Shown one piece after another: positions 1 through 9,041 of a DNA stretch of 64,000 bases. The notes beneath the pieces are model-generated. The model saw only the letters and a program-made list of their open reading frames with translations. It was not told where the DNA came from and did not search any database. The translations under genes were made by a program, and so were the position numbers. The DNA comes from Dictyobacter kobayashii (lineage in GTDB: Bacteria; Chloroflexota; Ktedonobacteria; Ktedonobacterales; Ktedonobacteraceae): NCBI RefSeq assembly GCF_003967555.1, contig NZ_BIFS01000002.1, positions 806,001-870,000 on the forward strand. The letters are read 5' to 3'. Numbering within the stretch: the stretch's first letter is position 1; each line of letters begins with the position of its first letter.

Positions 1-44
1 GTCGTTATATGGGAGCTAGGTGGGGCTAGCTCCCATATAACGAC
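1..44. repeat. 19-bp perfect inverted repeat at the left edge
   Basis: Positions 1-19 and 26-44 are exact reverse complements around a 6-base loop. The window starts at the first base of the palindrome, so its true extent to the left is unknown. It lies beside other hairpins of this region but lacks the AT-rich stem of the dispersed family. No function is assigned. Confidence 0.8.
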
Positions 45-51
45 GTTGGCG

Positions 52-140
52 CGTGTGGGCGTGCGCATTCGCGCCCGACCATTTATAGTAATAAGTGCAA
101 AAAATGTGCCCAGCACATTTTTTGCACTTATTACTATAAA
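52..140. repeat. Dispersed tagged hairpin, copy 1
   Basis: A 27-bp perfect stem (82-108 paired with 114-140) is preceded at 56-79 by the GC-rich tag of the family, here a variant of GTGCGC-N-GCGCGCCCGA. The right arm is also the first unit of the 77-bp tandem array that follows. See the family description under findings. Confidence 0.8.
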
Positions 141-545
141 ATATAGCTGCGCTCATAATGCTTTTCATGTTGCGATGGCAAAGATGTGGACACATTTTTT
201 GCACTTATTACTATAAAGTAGAGCTAATCTCATAATGCTTTTCATTTTGCGGTGGTAAAGATGTGGGCACATTTTTTGCACTTATTACTATAAAATATAG
301 CTGCGCTCATAATGCTTTTCATGTTGCGATGGCAAAGATGTGGACACATTTTTTGCACTTATTACTATAAAGTAGAGCTAATCTCATAATGCTTTTCATT
401 TTGCGGTGGTAAAGATGTGGGCACATTTTTTGCACTTATTACTATAAAATAGAGCTGCGCTCATAATGCTTTTCAGGTTGCGATGGCAAAGATGTGGACA
501 CATTTTTTGCACTTATTACTATAAAATAGAGCTGCGCTCATAATA
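114..545. repeat. 77-bp tandem repeat array, six units
   Basis: The motif CACATTTTTTGCACTTATT begins at 114, 191, 268, 345, 422 and 499, an exact 77-bp period. Units alternate between two sub-types, one with GAGCTAATC and a GCGGTGG segment, the other with TAGCTGCGC and GCGATGG. The higher-order period is therefore 154 bp. The last unit decays into unique sequence after about 545. Each unit carries one arm of the adjacent hairpin. There are no unique spacers, so this is not a CRISPR array. Confidence 0.9.
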
Positions 546-566
546 TTTAGAGAGAGGTGCGGTCAA

Positions 567-622
567 GGTCAGGTACACCCTGATCCCAACCCTACATAAA
601 AGGGAGCAGGGTGTACCTGACC
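567..622. repeat. 16-bp inverted repeat
   Basis: GGTCAGGTACACCCTG at 567-582 is the exact reverse complement of 607-622. A near copy of the second arm recurs at about 747-763, just before the Nudix gene. It could be a regulatory dyad or a repeat remnant. I cannot tell which. Confidence 0.6.
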
Positions 623-713
623 CCGAGCCCATTTATATGTTGTTGCGGCAGGGTGCATCGCACCCTGCCGCAACAACATATAAATGGGCTCGGGCGCGAA
701 TGCGCACGCCCGC
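622..713. repeat. Dispersed tagged hairpin, copy 2
   Basis: A 35-bp perfect stem (622-656 with 660-694) has a 3-base loop. The family tag follows on the right at 692-713 in reverse orientation (TCGGGCGCGAATGCGCACGC). It lies about 90 bp upstream of the Nudix gene. Confidence 0.85.
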
Positions 714-800
714 TAGCGTTTAGGATGGCATTATGGTACAAATAGCAGGGATGTACCTGACTGGTACCATATTTGAAGCTTGGCAGAGAAAGGAGAAAAG

Positions 801-1340
801 ATGAGCCAGAATATTTATGACAATATTCGCACACGCGTAATTGTCTTGCAAGAAAATCAAATACTTTTATTAAATGACGATGGTACGTGGAGATTGCCGG
901 GAGGAGGGTTAGAACCATATGAAAGCCTGCTGGATTGTGCCGCCCGCGAGGTTCGCGAGGAGACCGGAATCGAGGTAGAGGCCACCAGCATCGCCTTCCT
1001 GGGAGAATGGATCTATCCTACTTATGCACCCTGTCCCCATAAGAGGATGCACTATGGATATACACTGGAGGTGCATGTCTATGCCCATCCGATCAGAGCA
1101 GGGCAAACCTTACAACAAGAGGGACCTGATTTTCCAATACCAGCCTGGATTCCACTAGCCACAGTTCCTCAGCTTCCCCTCTGGCCCAAAGAATTAAAGA
1201 CACTGGCCACTACCCTCCTGGCCGGAGAGGCTGTGCCAGGCGTCCCCTCAATCATCCGACAACTCGAGAGCCCACAGACCGATCCGCCAGTTGAGCTAGC
1301 CTATACACAGATAGCGATCCCTGCGCAATCTGAGGTCTGA
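801..1340 (+). CDS. Nudix hydrolase
   Basis: A 179-residue member of the Nudix superfamily, which hydrolyses a nucleoside diphosphate linked to another group with Mg2+. The Nudix box is complete: G35, E41, R49-E50, E53-E54 and G56 follow the GX5EX7REUXEEXGU pattern. I chose the ATG at 801 because AAGGAG lies seven bases upstream. An in-frame TTG at 780 has no ribosome binding site. The substrate cannot be read from sequence, and the C-terminal 50 residues carry no motif I recognise. It is convergent with the LacI gene on its right, with only 23 bp between stops, so it is probably a single-gene transcript. Confidence 0.9.
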   Translation: MSQNIYDNIRTRVIVLQENQILLLNDDGTWRLPGGGLEPYESLLDCAAREVREETGIEVEATSIAFLGEWIYPTYAPCPHKRMHYGYTLEVHVYAHPIRAGQTLQQEGPDFPIPAWIPLATVPQLPLWPKELKTLATTLLAGEAVPGVPSIIRQLESPQTDPPVELAYTQIAIPAQSEV

Positions 1341-1363
1341 AGCTTTTAGTAGCGCTAGCAAGG

Positions 1364-2479
1364 CTAGCGAACAGGCAGATCGGCACCACAGGACTTACGG
1401 ACCATTAATTCTGTGTCCAGATAAATATGGGCAGGCATAGCAGCCACTTGCTTAAAGTCCTTTGCATGCATGGTGGCGAAAGATGAAAATGACTTCCCAT
1501 AGGCCTGAAAGCGCCCGGACCGCGATTGCTCGAGGAGAGAGAAAAGCAGCTGGCAACCGGTCTGACCCAGCTCATAAAATGGCTGGCGAACAGTGGTTAA
1601 AGATGGCTGCATATGGACTGAGGAAGAAGTGTCATCGAAGCCAATCAGGGCTATATCTTCAGGGATACGCAGGTGATAGCTATGGGCTGCATCGATAATA
1701 CCGTAAGCCATAAAATCATTGGCGGCAAAAATAGCGGTCGGTCGCTGGTCAGCAGGCAAATTAAATAAAGGGAGGGCCGCGGCATGACCTGAAGGCGCTG
1801 AAAATTCACCGGAGACAACCAGCGCAGGATCATACTCCAGGCCGAGATCGGCCAACGCACTACGATAACCCTCAAGGCGTTCGCGCGAACAGAGTCTTTG
1901 CAGGGGTCCGGTGACATGGGCAATTCGTCGGTGTCCCAGGCTATATAAGTGAAATACTGCTTTACGAGCACCTTCACTGTTTCTGACACCCACCCAGGGC
2001 ATCTTATCGCTCGGCGGCTCGCTATCATCAATCATAACGATAGGGAAGTCCGGTTTATATAATTGCGCGATATGCCCTCCCAGTTGACCCGGCAAAATAG
2101 CCAGCAAGGCAGCCGATAGTTTCGAGGTCAAGATGCGATCTATGACTGTATTGCGATTATTATCCTGAGCATTTTCATTGACGCTATAAAGGACCAGTTC
2201 GTAACCGGCTTCGGTAACGACGTCGGCCACGCCTCGCAAAATATCGAAAATATAGGTCTCGGAGGCCATCGAGGGAATCAGAACGCTGATCAAATGACTG
2301 CGACCCGCCAGGCCAACGGCGGTTGCACTTGGCTTAAAGCCTTCTTTCTCTACAATGCTCAAGATACGTTCGCGGGTCGCAGGATCGACGTCAGGTTTTC
2401 CATTCATTGCACGAGAAACCGTTGCCTTCGATACGCCTGCCAGGCGAGCAATATCGTCAATGGTGAGTTTTGTCGCCAT
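1364..2479 (-). CDS. LacI-family transcriptional regulator (carbohydrate)
   Basis: A 371-residue LacI/GalR-type repressor. The N-terminal helix-turn-helix and hinge are clear (AGVSKATVSRAMNG at about 14-27), and a periplasmic-binding-protein-like effector domain follows from about residue 62. Length is somewhat above the usual 330-350 because of a C-terminal tail. It lies downstream of, and in the same direction as, the five-gene Opp-type transporter, so it probably controls that locus and the nearby beta-glucosidase by sensing a sugar. Candidate operators with central CG lie upstream of the binding-protein gene (8913-8926 and 9516-9552). The link between this protein and those sites is inferred. 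Confidence 0.88.
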   Translation of the reverse strand: MATKLTIDDIARLAGVSKATVSRAMNGKPDVDPATRERILSIVEKEGFKPSATAVGLAGRSHLISVLIPSMASETYIFDILRGVADVVTEAGYELVLYSVNENAQDNNRNTVIDRILTSKLSAALLAILPGQLGGHIAQLYKPDFPIVMIDDSEPPSDKMPWVGVRNSEGARKAVFHLYSLGHRRIAHVTGPLQRLCSRERLEGYRSALADLGLEYDPALVVSGEFSAPSGHAAALPLFNLPADQRPTAIFAANDFMAYGIIDAAHSYHLRIPEDIALIGFDDTSSSVHMQPSLTTVRQPFYELGQTGCQLLFSLLEQSRSGRFQAYGKSFSSFATMHAKDFKQVAAMPAHIYLDTELMVRKSCGADLPVR

Positions 2480-2606
2480 AGACGCCTCTTTGTTTCCTTA
2501 CTAACTTCTGATAATTTCTTATTATATAGGGGGCTAGCGCTCAGTTAAAAATACTATACCACAAAAAACGCACAAAGATGTGTATTGCATTTCAAAAAGG
2601 GTAGTT

Positions 2607-2747
2607 TTTTGTTGCGCCGCCTGCGGCGGCGCAACAAAAGGAGGAGATTGGGGGCACAGCCCCCAAACCCCCAGTCAAGGGGCTGGTCGCCCCTTGCGTC
2701 CCCGCTTTTCCTGGGCGCTTTCCCTGGCCCCTTGCGTCCCCGCTTTT
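2607..2747. repeat. GC-rich palindrome and 20-bp direct repeat
   Basis: A 15-bp perfect stem (2607-2621 with 2625-2639) is followed by a short G5/C5 hairpin near 2650-2665. Then a 20-bp direct repeat, CCCCTTGCGTCCCCGCTTTT, begins at 2690 and 2728. The block fills the gap between the last transporter gene and the LacI gene. It could end or attenuate transcription, although no stem is followed by a proper T run on the minus strand. Confidence 0.6.
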
Positions 2748-2765
2748 TTTATGGGGCTACTGTCT

Positions 2766-3863
2766 CTACGATTTTTTTTGGTTGGGGACGGTCGTGATGA
2801 CGGATGAGCCGTTTTCAGCGACGCCTTCTCCATAGAGGAAGCAGTTTGTCCAGTGTCCGTTGCCAAGGTCGGTTCGACCTGGCACGCGTTCTTTACAGAT
2901 AGGCATGGCATGCGGGCAACGTGGATGGAAACGACAACCAGAGGGTGGCTTAATCAAGCTGGGGATTTCACCACGCGCTGGTAGTTTGTTCTTGCCTTTC
3001 TCTCGCACACTCTGTGGATCAGGGGCCGCCGATAGCAATAACTGGGTATAGGGATGTTTGGGCGTCTGGATAATTTCATCGCTTGGACCACCCTCCACGA
3101 CCTGTCCGGCATACATGACCAGGGTATCTTCGGCAAAATAGCGGGCACTGGCAATATCATGGGTGATGAAGAGCAAGGCGATATGCTCTTCGTCCTTGAG
3201 CCGTAGCAAGAGGTTGAGGATATCCAGACGAATCGAAACGTCCAACATCGAAACTGGTTCGTCGGCCAGCAATACTTCTGGCTGGGCGACCAGGGCGCGC
3301 GCGATGGCGACACGCTGGCGCTGCCCACCACTCAACTGGTGCGGGAACTTCTCAATAAATTGTTCAGCCGGGGTCAGGCTGACGCGATTGAGCAATGCTA
3401 ATACCTGCTCGTCGACCTCTTTGCGGCTACGGGCATGGCCGAAGATACGCAGCGGCCGGCTCAGGTGATAGCGAATATTGTGCACAGGATTGAGCGAGCC
3501 AAACGGGTCCTGGAAAACCATCTGCACATGGCGACGATAAGAACGCAGTGACGATGAGCTGCGCGACAACTTGAGATCCTCATTCTGGAAGCGCATCGTG
3601 CCCCCAGTTGGATCATAGATACGGGCCAACATACGAGCAATCGTCGTCTTACCGCTACCGCTCTCTCCCACCAGCGCTGTAGCATGACCGGGATAGAGCG
3701 CAAGGGTCGCATCCTCGACCGCGTGCACATATTGCTTGGGAGCGAATGGATTGTTTTGATTGACCGGAAAATATTTCTGCAAATTGACCGCTTCCAGAAT
3801 CGGTTTGCGGGTCTCCACATTTTCTGTGGCCGTCGAATTATGACTCATAGCGTCCTGGCTCAT
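2766..3863 (-). CDS. Oligopeptide/oligosaccharide ABC transporter ATPase, OppF/DppF type
   Basis: A 365-residue ABC ATPase of the Opp/Dpp family that energises solute import from the cytoplasmic face. Visible motifs are Walker A (GESGSGKT), signature LSGGQRQR, Walker B with LLADEP, and a switch His in FITHD. The C-terminal oligopeptide transporter region has the usual cysteine cluster (CRFHPRCPHAMPIC) seen in this ATPase subtype. It is the last of five co-directional genes and overlaps the upstream ATPase gene by four bases (ATGA), with AAGGAG nine bases before its start. Substrate is inferred from the neighbouring beta-glucosidase to be a beta-glucoside, but peptides cannot be excluded. Confidence 0.92.
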   Translation of the reverse strand: MSQDAMSHNSTATENVETRKPILEAVNLQKYFPVNQNNPFAPKQYVHAVEDATLALYPGHATALVGESGSGKTTIARMLARIYDPTGGTMRFQNEDLKLSRSSSSLRSYRRHVQMVFQDPFGSLNPVHNIRYHLSRPLRIFGHARSRKEVDEQVLALLNRVSLTPAEQFIEKFPHQLSGGQRQRVAIARALVAQPEVLLADEPVSMLDVSIRLDILNLLLRLKDEEHIALLFITHDIASARYFAEDTLVMYAGQVVEGGPSDEIIQTPKHPYTQLLLSAAPDPQSVREKGKNKLPARGEIPSLIKPPSGCRFHPRCPHAMPICKERVPGRTDLGNGHWTNCFLYGEGVAENGSSVITTVPNQKKS

Positions 3864-4996
3864 CTAACCTTGCTCCTTTCTGCCAGAGCTTCATAGCTAG
3901 CCGCCAGCTCAGCGGTCGATGGCATATCTGGTGTGAGGGTCGGAGTATATAAATGGCACGAGACCAGTTGTCCAGGTATCTCTGGAACAGCCGGCTGTAA
4001 AGATGGGCGCACAGTATGGCAGGCTTCAAAAGCCAGCGGGCAACGTTCATGGAAAGGACAGCCAGCCGGCACGTTGCGTAGATCGGGCGGGGAACCTGGA
4101 ATACCAACCATACGGCGGCGCGGACCATGCAAACGAGGGAATGAATTCAGCAAACCGTAGCTATAAGGGTGGCGCGGATGCTCAAACATAGCATCGCGAT
4201 CAGCCATCTCAATCAAGCGGCCCGCATACATAATCGCAATTCGATCCACCAGTTCCAGCAGCATCGAAAGATCATGGGTGATAAAGATCAGGGCCATATT
4301 GAATTCCTGGCATAGCTCGCTGATCATATCCAGAATCTCACGCTGCACCACCACATCCAGGGCCGTCGTCGGCTCATCCATAATAATCAATTCGGGATTG
4401 AGGGCCAGGGCAATCGCGATGGTGGCACGCTGACGCATACCGCCGCTGAGCTCATGGGGATAACTATTAAGGCGATCGGCCGCAATTCCAACGCGCCGCA
4501 ACAGCTCAATGGCGCGTTTCTTACGCGCATCGGGTCCCATCGAGGGCTGGTGTACTTCCAGCACATCCATAATTTGCTTGCCAACCGTCATCACTGGATT
4601 GAGAGCATTCATCGCGCTCTGAAAAACAATCGAGAGCTCATTCCAGCGGAACGTGCGCAACTGGGCAGGAGTCAATTCCAGAATATCCACCGGGCCAAGC
4701 TCGGCACCAGCTTTGTCTTTCTTTAAAGCACGCAGGAAGGCCTTATTACTGCCATCCTGCTGTACCCGTGGATAGTACAAAACCTCGCCACCAGTTGTCA
4801 TGGCGGGTGGACGCAACAGGCGCGCAATCGCATAGGCCAGCGTAGACTTGCCACTACCACTCTCACCCGCCAGACCGATAATCTCACCGCGATGCAGGGT
4901 AAAACTGGCATGATCGACAGCGTGGACCGCGCCATTGGAAGCGCTATAGTCCACACTCACATCTTTAACTTCTAACAACACTTCACGACTACTCAT
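3860..4996 (-). CDS. Oligopeptide/oligosaccharide ABC transporter ATPase, OppD/DppD type
   Basis: A 378-residue ABC ATPase and the partner of the downstream OppF-like subunit. It has Walker A (GESGSGKS), signature LSGGMRQR, Walker B with LIIMDEP and FITHD. The conserved C-terminal segment with PFHERCPLAFEAC is typical of the family. The insert between Walker A and the Q loop (about 70-105) is longer than usual and rich in charged residues. It overlaps the permease gene upstream by one base and the OppF-like gene downstream by four, which indicates translational coupling within a single operon. Confidence 0.92.
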   Translation of the reverse strand: MSSREVLLEVKDVSVDYSASNGAVHAVDHASFTLHRGEIIGLAGESGSGKSTLAYAIARLLRPPAMTTGGEVLYYPRVQQDGSNKAFLRALKKDKAGAELGPVDILELTPAQLRTFRWNELSIVFQSAMNALNPVMTVGKQIMDVLEVHQPSMGPDARKKRAIELLRRVGIAADRLNSYPHELSGGMRQRATIAIALALNPELIIMDEPTTALDVVVQREILDMISELCQEFNMALIFITHDLSMLLELVDRIAIMYAGRLIEMADRDAMFEHPRHPYSYGLLNSFPRLHGPRRRMVGIPGSPPDLRNVPAGCPFHERCPLAFEACHTVRPSLQPAVPEIPGQLVSCHLYTPTLTPDMPSTAELAASYEALAERSKVR

Positions 4997-6018
4997 CAGG
5001 CCACCACCTTTTTTGCTTTTGCTAGTTTGATCTTTGGTTCTTTGCGCAGGCGAGGATTCGCCACTTCATCGATGCCATAGTTCATTAAAGAGAGGCCCGC
5101 ACCCAGGATCGCGATACATAAGCCAGGAGGCAAGAACCACCACCAGGCACCTTCCAGCACCGCATTACCATTCTGGGCCCAATACAACATGGTGCCCCAG
5201 CTGATATTATTCGCACCGTTGCCCAGGCCGAGGAACTCCAGGCTGGCCGCCGTCAAAATAACATAGACGGTCGTGCCGATAAAACCGGAGGTCACAATCG
5301 CGATCTCATTGGGCAAGATTTCCATGAAGATCAAGCGCCAGGAGTACTCACCGCTGGCCCTGGCGGCTTCAATAAAATCACGGCTACGCATAGTCATGGT
5401 CTGAGCACGCAGCACACGCGAGTTATACGCCCAGCTGGTCAACATAATTACCGCTGCGATCGTCAACGAACCCTTAACAGGGAAGAAAGCCGCCAGTACA
5501 ATGGCCAGTGGGAAACTCGGCAGCACCAGAAAGACATTGGTGATGAGCGAGATCGTATCATCGACCCAGCCGCCAAAGTAGCCAGCGACCAGGCCAACCA
5601 GGACCGAAATAGTAGTAACCACCAGGCCAGTCAAAAAGCCCCACAGGATCGAAGAGCGGGTACCGACAACCACCTGAGCAAAAACATCCTGCCCGGTCTG
5701 GGTGGTACCAAACCAATGCTGGGGCGAAGGAGGCAGCATACTATCAGCGCTCAAAGCATTGGGATCGACATGGATAAAGAAAGGGCCAAAAAGAGCGACC
5801 AGCAGGAAAAATCCAACGATACAGCTACCCGCAGTCACTTTAGGATTTTTAGTGATGACCCTGAACACATCGCGCTGGCGTCCTGTCACCGCGGCCGGAG
5901 TAACGATACCGGGCACCGCCGAGGCCACAGTGGATTGGGCCGCACTCGCAACAGGCTCAGTAGTAATCGTGCTTGTCTGTTTATCAGGTTCCTGAGAGGA
6001 GAATGGATGATTGCTCAC
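4996..6018 (-). CDS. Opp/Dpp-type ABC transporter permease (OppC/DppC type)
   Basis: A 340-residue inner-membrane permease. After a polar, Ala/Thr-rich cytoplasmic leader of about 55 residues there are six hydrophobic segments. The BPD_transp_1 EAA-type loop is visible as EAARASGEYSWRLIFMEILPN, which contacts an ATPase. The HWFGTTQTGQDVFAQ segment after the first helix is characteristic of the DppC/OppC subunit. The start is five bases from the stop of the upstream permease, consistent with co-translation. Confidence 0.92.
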   Translation of the reverse strand: MSNHPFSSQEPDKQTSTITTEPVASAAQSTVASAVPGIVTPAAVTGRQRDVFRVITKNPKVTAGSCIVGFFLLVALFGPFFIHVDPNALSADSMLPPSPQHWFGTTQTGQDVFAQVVVGTRSSILWGFLTGLVVTTISVLVGLVAGYFGGWVDDTISLITNVFLVLPSFPLAIVLAAFFPVKGSLTIAAVIMLTSWAYNSRVLRAQTMTMRSRDFIEAARASGEYSWRLIFMEILPNEIAIVTSGFIGTTVYVILTAASLEFLGLGNGANNISWGTMLYWAQNGNAVLEGAWWWFLPPGLCIAILGAGLSLMNYGIDEVANPRLRKEPKIKLAKAKKVVA

Positions 6019-6023
6019 TTTGG

Positions 6024-7007
6024 CTAACTCCTTTGTTGGCGAACACGCGGGTCCAGGATGGCATAGGCCAGATCAGCCAGGAAATTGGCGGCCAGTACAG
6101 CGACCGTGATGAACAGGAAGATACCCTGCATCAAAGCATAATCGGATTGCTGCACAGCCTGTAGCAGGGAGAAGCCAATACCGGGATAGGAAAAGACCAT
6201 TTCAACCAGCAACAGACCGGCTACCGCGAAACCCAGCGAGATCGCAAAACCAGTAATATTCGGCAAGATCGCATTGCGAGCCGCATAACGCAGCATCACC
6301 CGGCGCTCGGGAAGCCCTTTAGCCTGGGCCATCAACACATAATCCTCGGAAAGCGTCGTGATCATCGAGTTACGCATACCCATCACCCAGCCTGACATCG
6401 AGGCCAGTACAGAAGAGAAAGCTGGCAAGAGCGCATGCTGGACCGCGCTAAAAATGAAATCAGGCGACCAGCCAGGCACCACCGAGATATCGTAGCCACC
6501 ATGCAAGGGGAACAGATCTAGCATAAAACCAAGCACATACAACAGGATCAGGGCCAGATAGAAATATGGGATCGCCGAAAAGAAGGCCAGCAACGGAGGA
6601 ACCACACTATCCAGAAATGAACCACGCTTCCAGGCAACCAGAGCACCCAGCAGAGAACCCAGCGTAAAGCTGATCAGCAAGGCCACCGTTGCCAGCACCA
6701 ACGTCCACGGCATCTGTTGCGCGATAACCGCATTCACCGGAGAAGGGAAATAGGTAACAGAGGTACCCAGATTACCATGAAACAGATTATTTAAATATTG
6801 GAAATATTGTATCCACAAAGGATCATGGCTCACACCAAACTGAATCTCTAAGGACTGTAACGCCTGCGGATCAATGCGTCCCTGGAAACGTGCCATTAAA
6901 GCTGTCGCAGGGCTACCTGGAGCCAGGCGCGGAATAAAAAAGTTCAGTGTGATTGACGCCCATAAGGCTATCAAATAGAAGCCAATGCGACGTAACAGGT
7001 GACGCAT
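6024..7007 (-). CDS. Opp/Dpp-type ABC transporter permease (OppB/DppB type)
   Basis: A 327-residue permease of the OppB/DppB type. The N-terminal helix runs into the family segment FFIPRLAPGSPATAL, and the EAA-like loop appears as MAQAKGLPERRVMLRYAARN. Six membrane segments are predicted by eye. I placed the start at the ATG at 7007, which has AAGGAG nine bases upstream; a further seven codons to a TTG have no supporting signal. It is first of the four membrane and ATPase genes and lies 154 bp after the binding-protein stop. Confidence 0.92.
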   Translation of the reverse strand: MRHLLRRIGFYLIALWASITLNFFIPRLAPGSPATALMARFQGRIDPQALQSLEIQFGVSHDPLWIQYFQYLNNLFHGNLGTSVTYFPSPVNAVIAQQMPWTLVLATVALLISFTLGSLLGALVAWKRGSFLDSVVPPLLAFFSAIPYFYLALILLYVLGFMLDLFPLHGGYDISVVPGWSPDFIFSAVQHALLPAFSSVLASMSGWVMGMRNSMITTLSEDYVLMAQAKGLPERRVMLRYAARNAILPNITGFAISLGFAVAGLLLVEMVFSYPGIGFSLLQAVQQSDYALMQGIFLFITVAVLAANFLADLAYAILDPRVRQQRS

Positions 7008-7161
7008 GTAGTCAGCTCCTTCTAACAAATATCTCGATCGATGGAGGATTGTCTCTTACATCAGATTGAAGAGGGTTGAGGGGAAAGCCAGTAGTAAGAG
7101 AGGCCATCCCCTCACAGGAAGGGGAGAGAAGAATAGAGATACTATTTTTCTCTCCCGGATC

Positions 7162-8859
7162 TTACTTGACGGCTTTCAAGTGAGTGACGACAACACCGAC
7201 ATCTGGCACCGAATAAGGTGCAGCCAGAGCATATGGATCGTCAGGAGTAGGCCAGCCAGTGAATTTCGCGGAGCTATACTCGGCAAAGTTGACACCGTAG
7301 ACAAGTGGCAGGGCAGGCAACTTCTCAACCATGATCTTCTCAAGGCCATTCAAAGCAGTCTGCTGTACCGTCTTATCTGTGCTGGTCGCATACTGATTAA
7401 GCAAGCTATCGGTCTGGGGGTCCTGCCAGCGGCTCCAGTTAGAAGCAGCAACCTTACCCACAGCAGCGGTATTTTTGCTATTCAGCAGGCCATTGAACAT
7501 GTAGTAGGGAGAAGGACCAGCATTTGTCCAGGAGACTGCCATATCAAAGCTGCCGGTCTGCAAGGATGTGTAGTAAGCGGTATAGGCCTGTGGATCAACC
7601 TGGGCATCGATACCAATCTGCTTCAGGTTGCTAGCAGCGATCTGACAGATAGTCACCCAGTCGCTCCAACCAGTCACCACACCAATTTTGAAGCTCAACT
7701 TCTTACCATCGGTACCCACATAGATACCATCGGCGCCCTTCTTAAAGCCCGCACTCTCCATCAACTGCTGAGCCTTAGCAATATCCTGTTTGAAGGCGGC
7801 GTCTTTATACTCAGGGGCAACCAGGTTATCATAGGCAGGAGTAACCAGGCCTGAAGGATGAGCAACTGGCTCATGGCCGCTCTCAGCCACTTTGTACATC
7901 TGATCACGATCCAGGGCCAGACTGATAGCCTGACGTACGTTCAGCTGGTCAAAAGGAGATTTAGCGGTATTGAGATACAGCATCACAGGGCTCAGTGGTG
8001 CGAACCAGTAGTGATTATGCTCTTTGTCGCGACCAACATAGCTATCCTGCACCTTAGGCAAGAAGATACCGGTCCAGTCCAGATTGCCGCGATTGAGGTC
8101 CAGTTCCACCGAAGTATTGGTGTTGTAAGAAGGATAGCGAACTTCCTGCACCTCAACTTTGTCAGCCTGCCAGTAGTTAGGGTTGCGGACATAGTCAATC
8201 AACTGAGGTGTGAAATTCTTCAAAGTGAAAGGGCCTGTACCAACAGGAGTGTCATTGACATATTTGGTAGGATCACCAACATTCTGCCAGGCATGCTGTG
8301 GAACGATCCAGATCTGGCCACCGGTATACCACAACATGGTGGAATTGCTCTGATTCAGAGTAATATTCACGGTGTGATCATCAGCAGCAACAACGTCTTT
8401 AATGCTCTTCCAGAGGCTATTGGTATCGGCCGCTGGATACTTTTTCAGCATGTTAAAAGTGAAAACCACATCATTGGCGGTGAAAGGTTGGCCATCGGAC
8501 CATTTCACATTGTTGCGCAGATGATAGGTGATGCTTTTGGCATCTTTTGAAAACTCATAGCTATCGGCCAGCCAGGGAGTAATCTCGCCACCCTTGGCCT
8601 GATCGAAATAAAGCAAGGTCTCGTAGACAAGTCCCTGGGCACCGGGATTTACGCCGGCTGTTGTGTAGGGGCTGAGAGCCTTGGAGAAGTCACCATTCGG
8701 GCCATTCTGCAACGTAAGAATACGATCGTTCTTGCCACCAGATGCGTTGGACCCATTGTTAGCACCACCGCAAGCTGTCAGCAATACACCCAGAACAATA
8801 AATAAAGTGAGCAACGTTGCTCCCAAACGCTTCCGTGTCATTCCTGATTCAGAAGACAT
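7162..8859 (-). CDS. Solute-binding lipoprotein of the Opp/Dpp-type transporter (SBP_bac_5)
   Basis: A 565-residue extracellular binding protein anchored by lipid. The signal peptide ends in a lipobox, LLTACGG, with Cys at about residue 30. The mature chain follows the family 5 pattern, including the segment WSDGQPFTANDVVFT and RQAISLALDRDQM. It captures the substrate and delivers it to the permeases encoded next. The start at 8859 has AGGAGG eight bases upstream. The upstream region carries operator-like dyads, so this gene probably opens the operon. Family 5 proteins bind peptides, nickel or oligosaccharides. The linked GH1 enzyme favours a sugar. Confidence 0.93.
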   Translation of the reverse strand: MSSESGMTRKRLGATLLTLFIVLGVLLTACGGANNGSNASGGKNDRILTLQNGPNGDFSKALSPYTTAGVNPGAQGLVYETLLYFDQAKGGEITPWLADSYEFSKDAKSITYHLRNNVKWSDGQPFTANDVVFTFNMLKKYPAADTNSLWKSIKDVVAADDHTVNITLNQSNSTMLWYTGGQIWIVPQHAWQNVGDPTKYVNDTPVGTGPFTLKNFTPQLIDYVRNPNYWQADKVEVQEVRYPSYNTNTSVELDLNRGNLDWTGIFLPKVQDSYVGRDKEHNHYWFAPLSPVMLYLNTAKSPFDQLNVRQAISLALDRDQMYKVAESGHEPVAHPSGLVTPAYDNLVAPEYKDAAFKQDIAKAQQLMESAGFKKGADGIYVGTDGKKLSFKIGVVTGWSDWVTICQIAASNLKQIGIDAQVDPQAYTAYYTSLQTGSFDMAVSWTNAGPSPYYMFNGLLNSKNTAAVGKVAASNWSRWQDPQTDSLLNQYATSTDKTVQQTALNGLEKIMVEKLPALPLVYGVNFAEYSSAKFTGWPTPDDPYALAAPYSVPDVGVVVTHLKAVK

Positions 8860-8912
8860 AGAAAAACCTCCTAAAGGATAAAAAAGATCATGCATCGATC
8901 TAAGAAAAAATA

Positions 8913-8926
8913 GTAAACCGGTTGAC
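8913..8926. promoter_or_regulatory. Candidate LacI-type operator (ACCGGT centre)
   Basis: GTAAACCGGTTGAC is an imperfect dyad with a central CG step, the shape of LacI/GalR operators. It lies 54 bp upstream of the binding-protein start codon, close to where a promoter would be. A similar site, GTAACCCGGTTGC, lies upstream of the second sugar transporter at 29796. Which LacI protein binds is not known from sequence. Confidence 0.45.
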
Positions 8927-9041
8927 CGGATATACTGTTTTTCTACCAATCTATTTCATGTTTCTCCACACGTAGAAACAGATGGGTATACCAAATAGGT
9001 GGGCCACTTCGAAACCATGAAGCGACCAGACAAGGTTTTAC

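Noticed and set aside
114..545. CRISPR-like regular repeats
   Set aside because: Units are directly contiguous with a 77-bp period and no unique spacers, and no cas genes are present.
2580..2911. Three overlapping small frames near the end of the OppF-like gene
   Set aside because: They run through GC-rich repeats and the end of a confident gene and have Pro/Arg-rich shadow composition.
7066..8550. Two long plus-strand frames (262 and 230 codons) opposite the binding-protein gene
   Set aside because: They lie antisense to a clear SBP_bac_5 gene, lack ribosome binding sites and have no recognisable domains. They are shadow frames.
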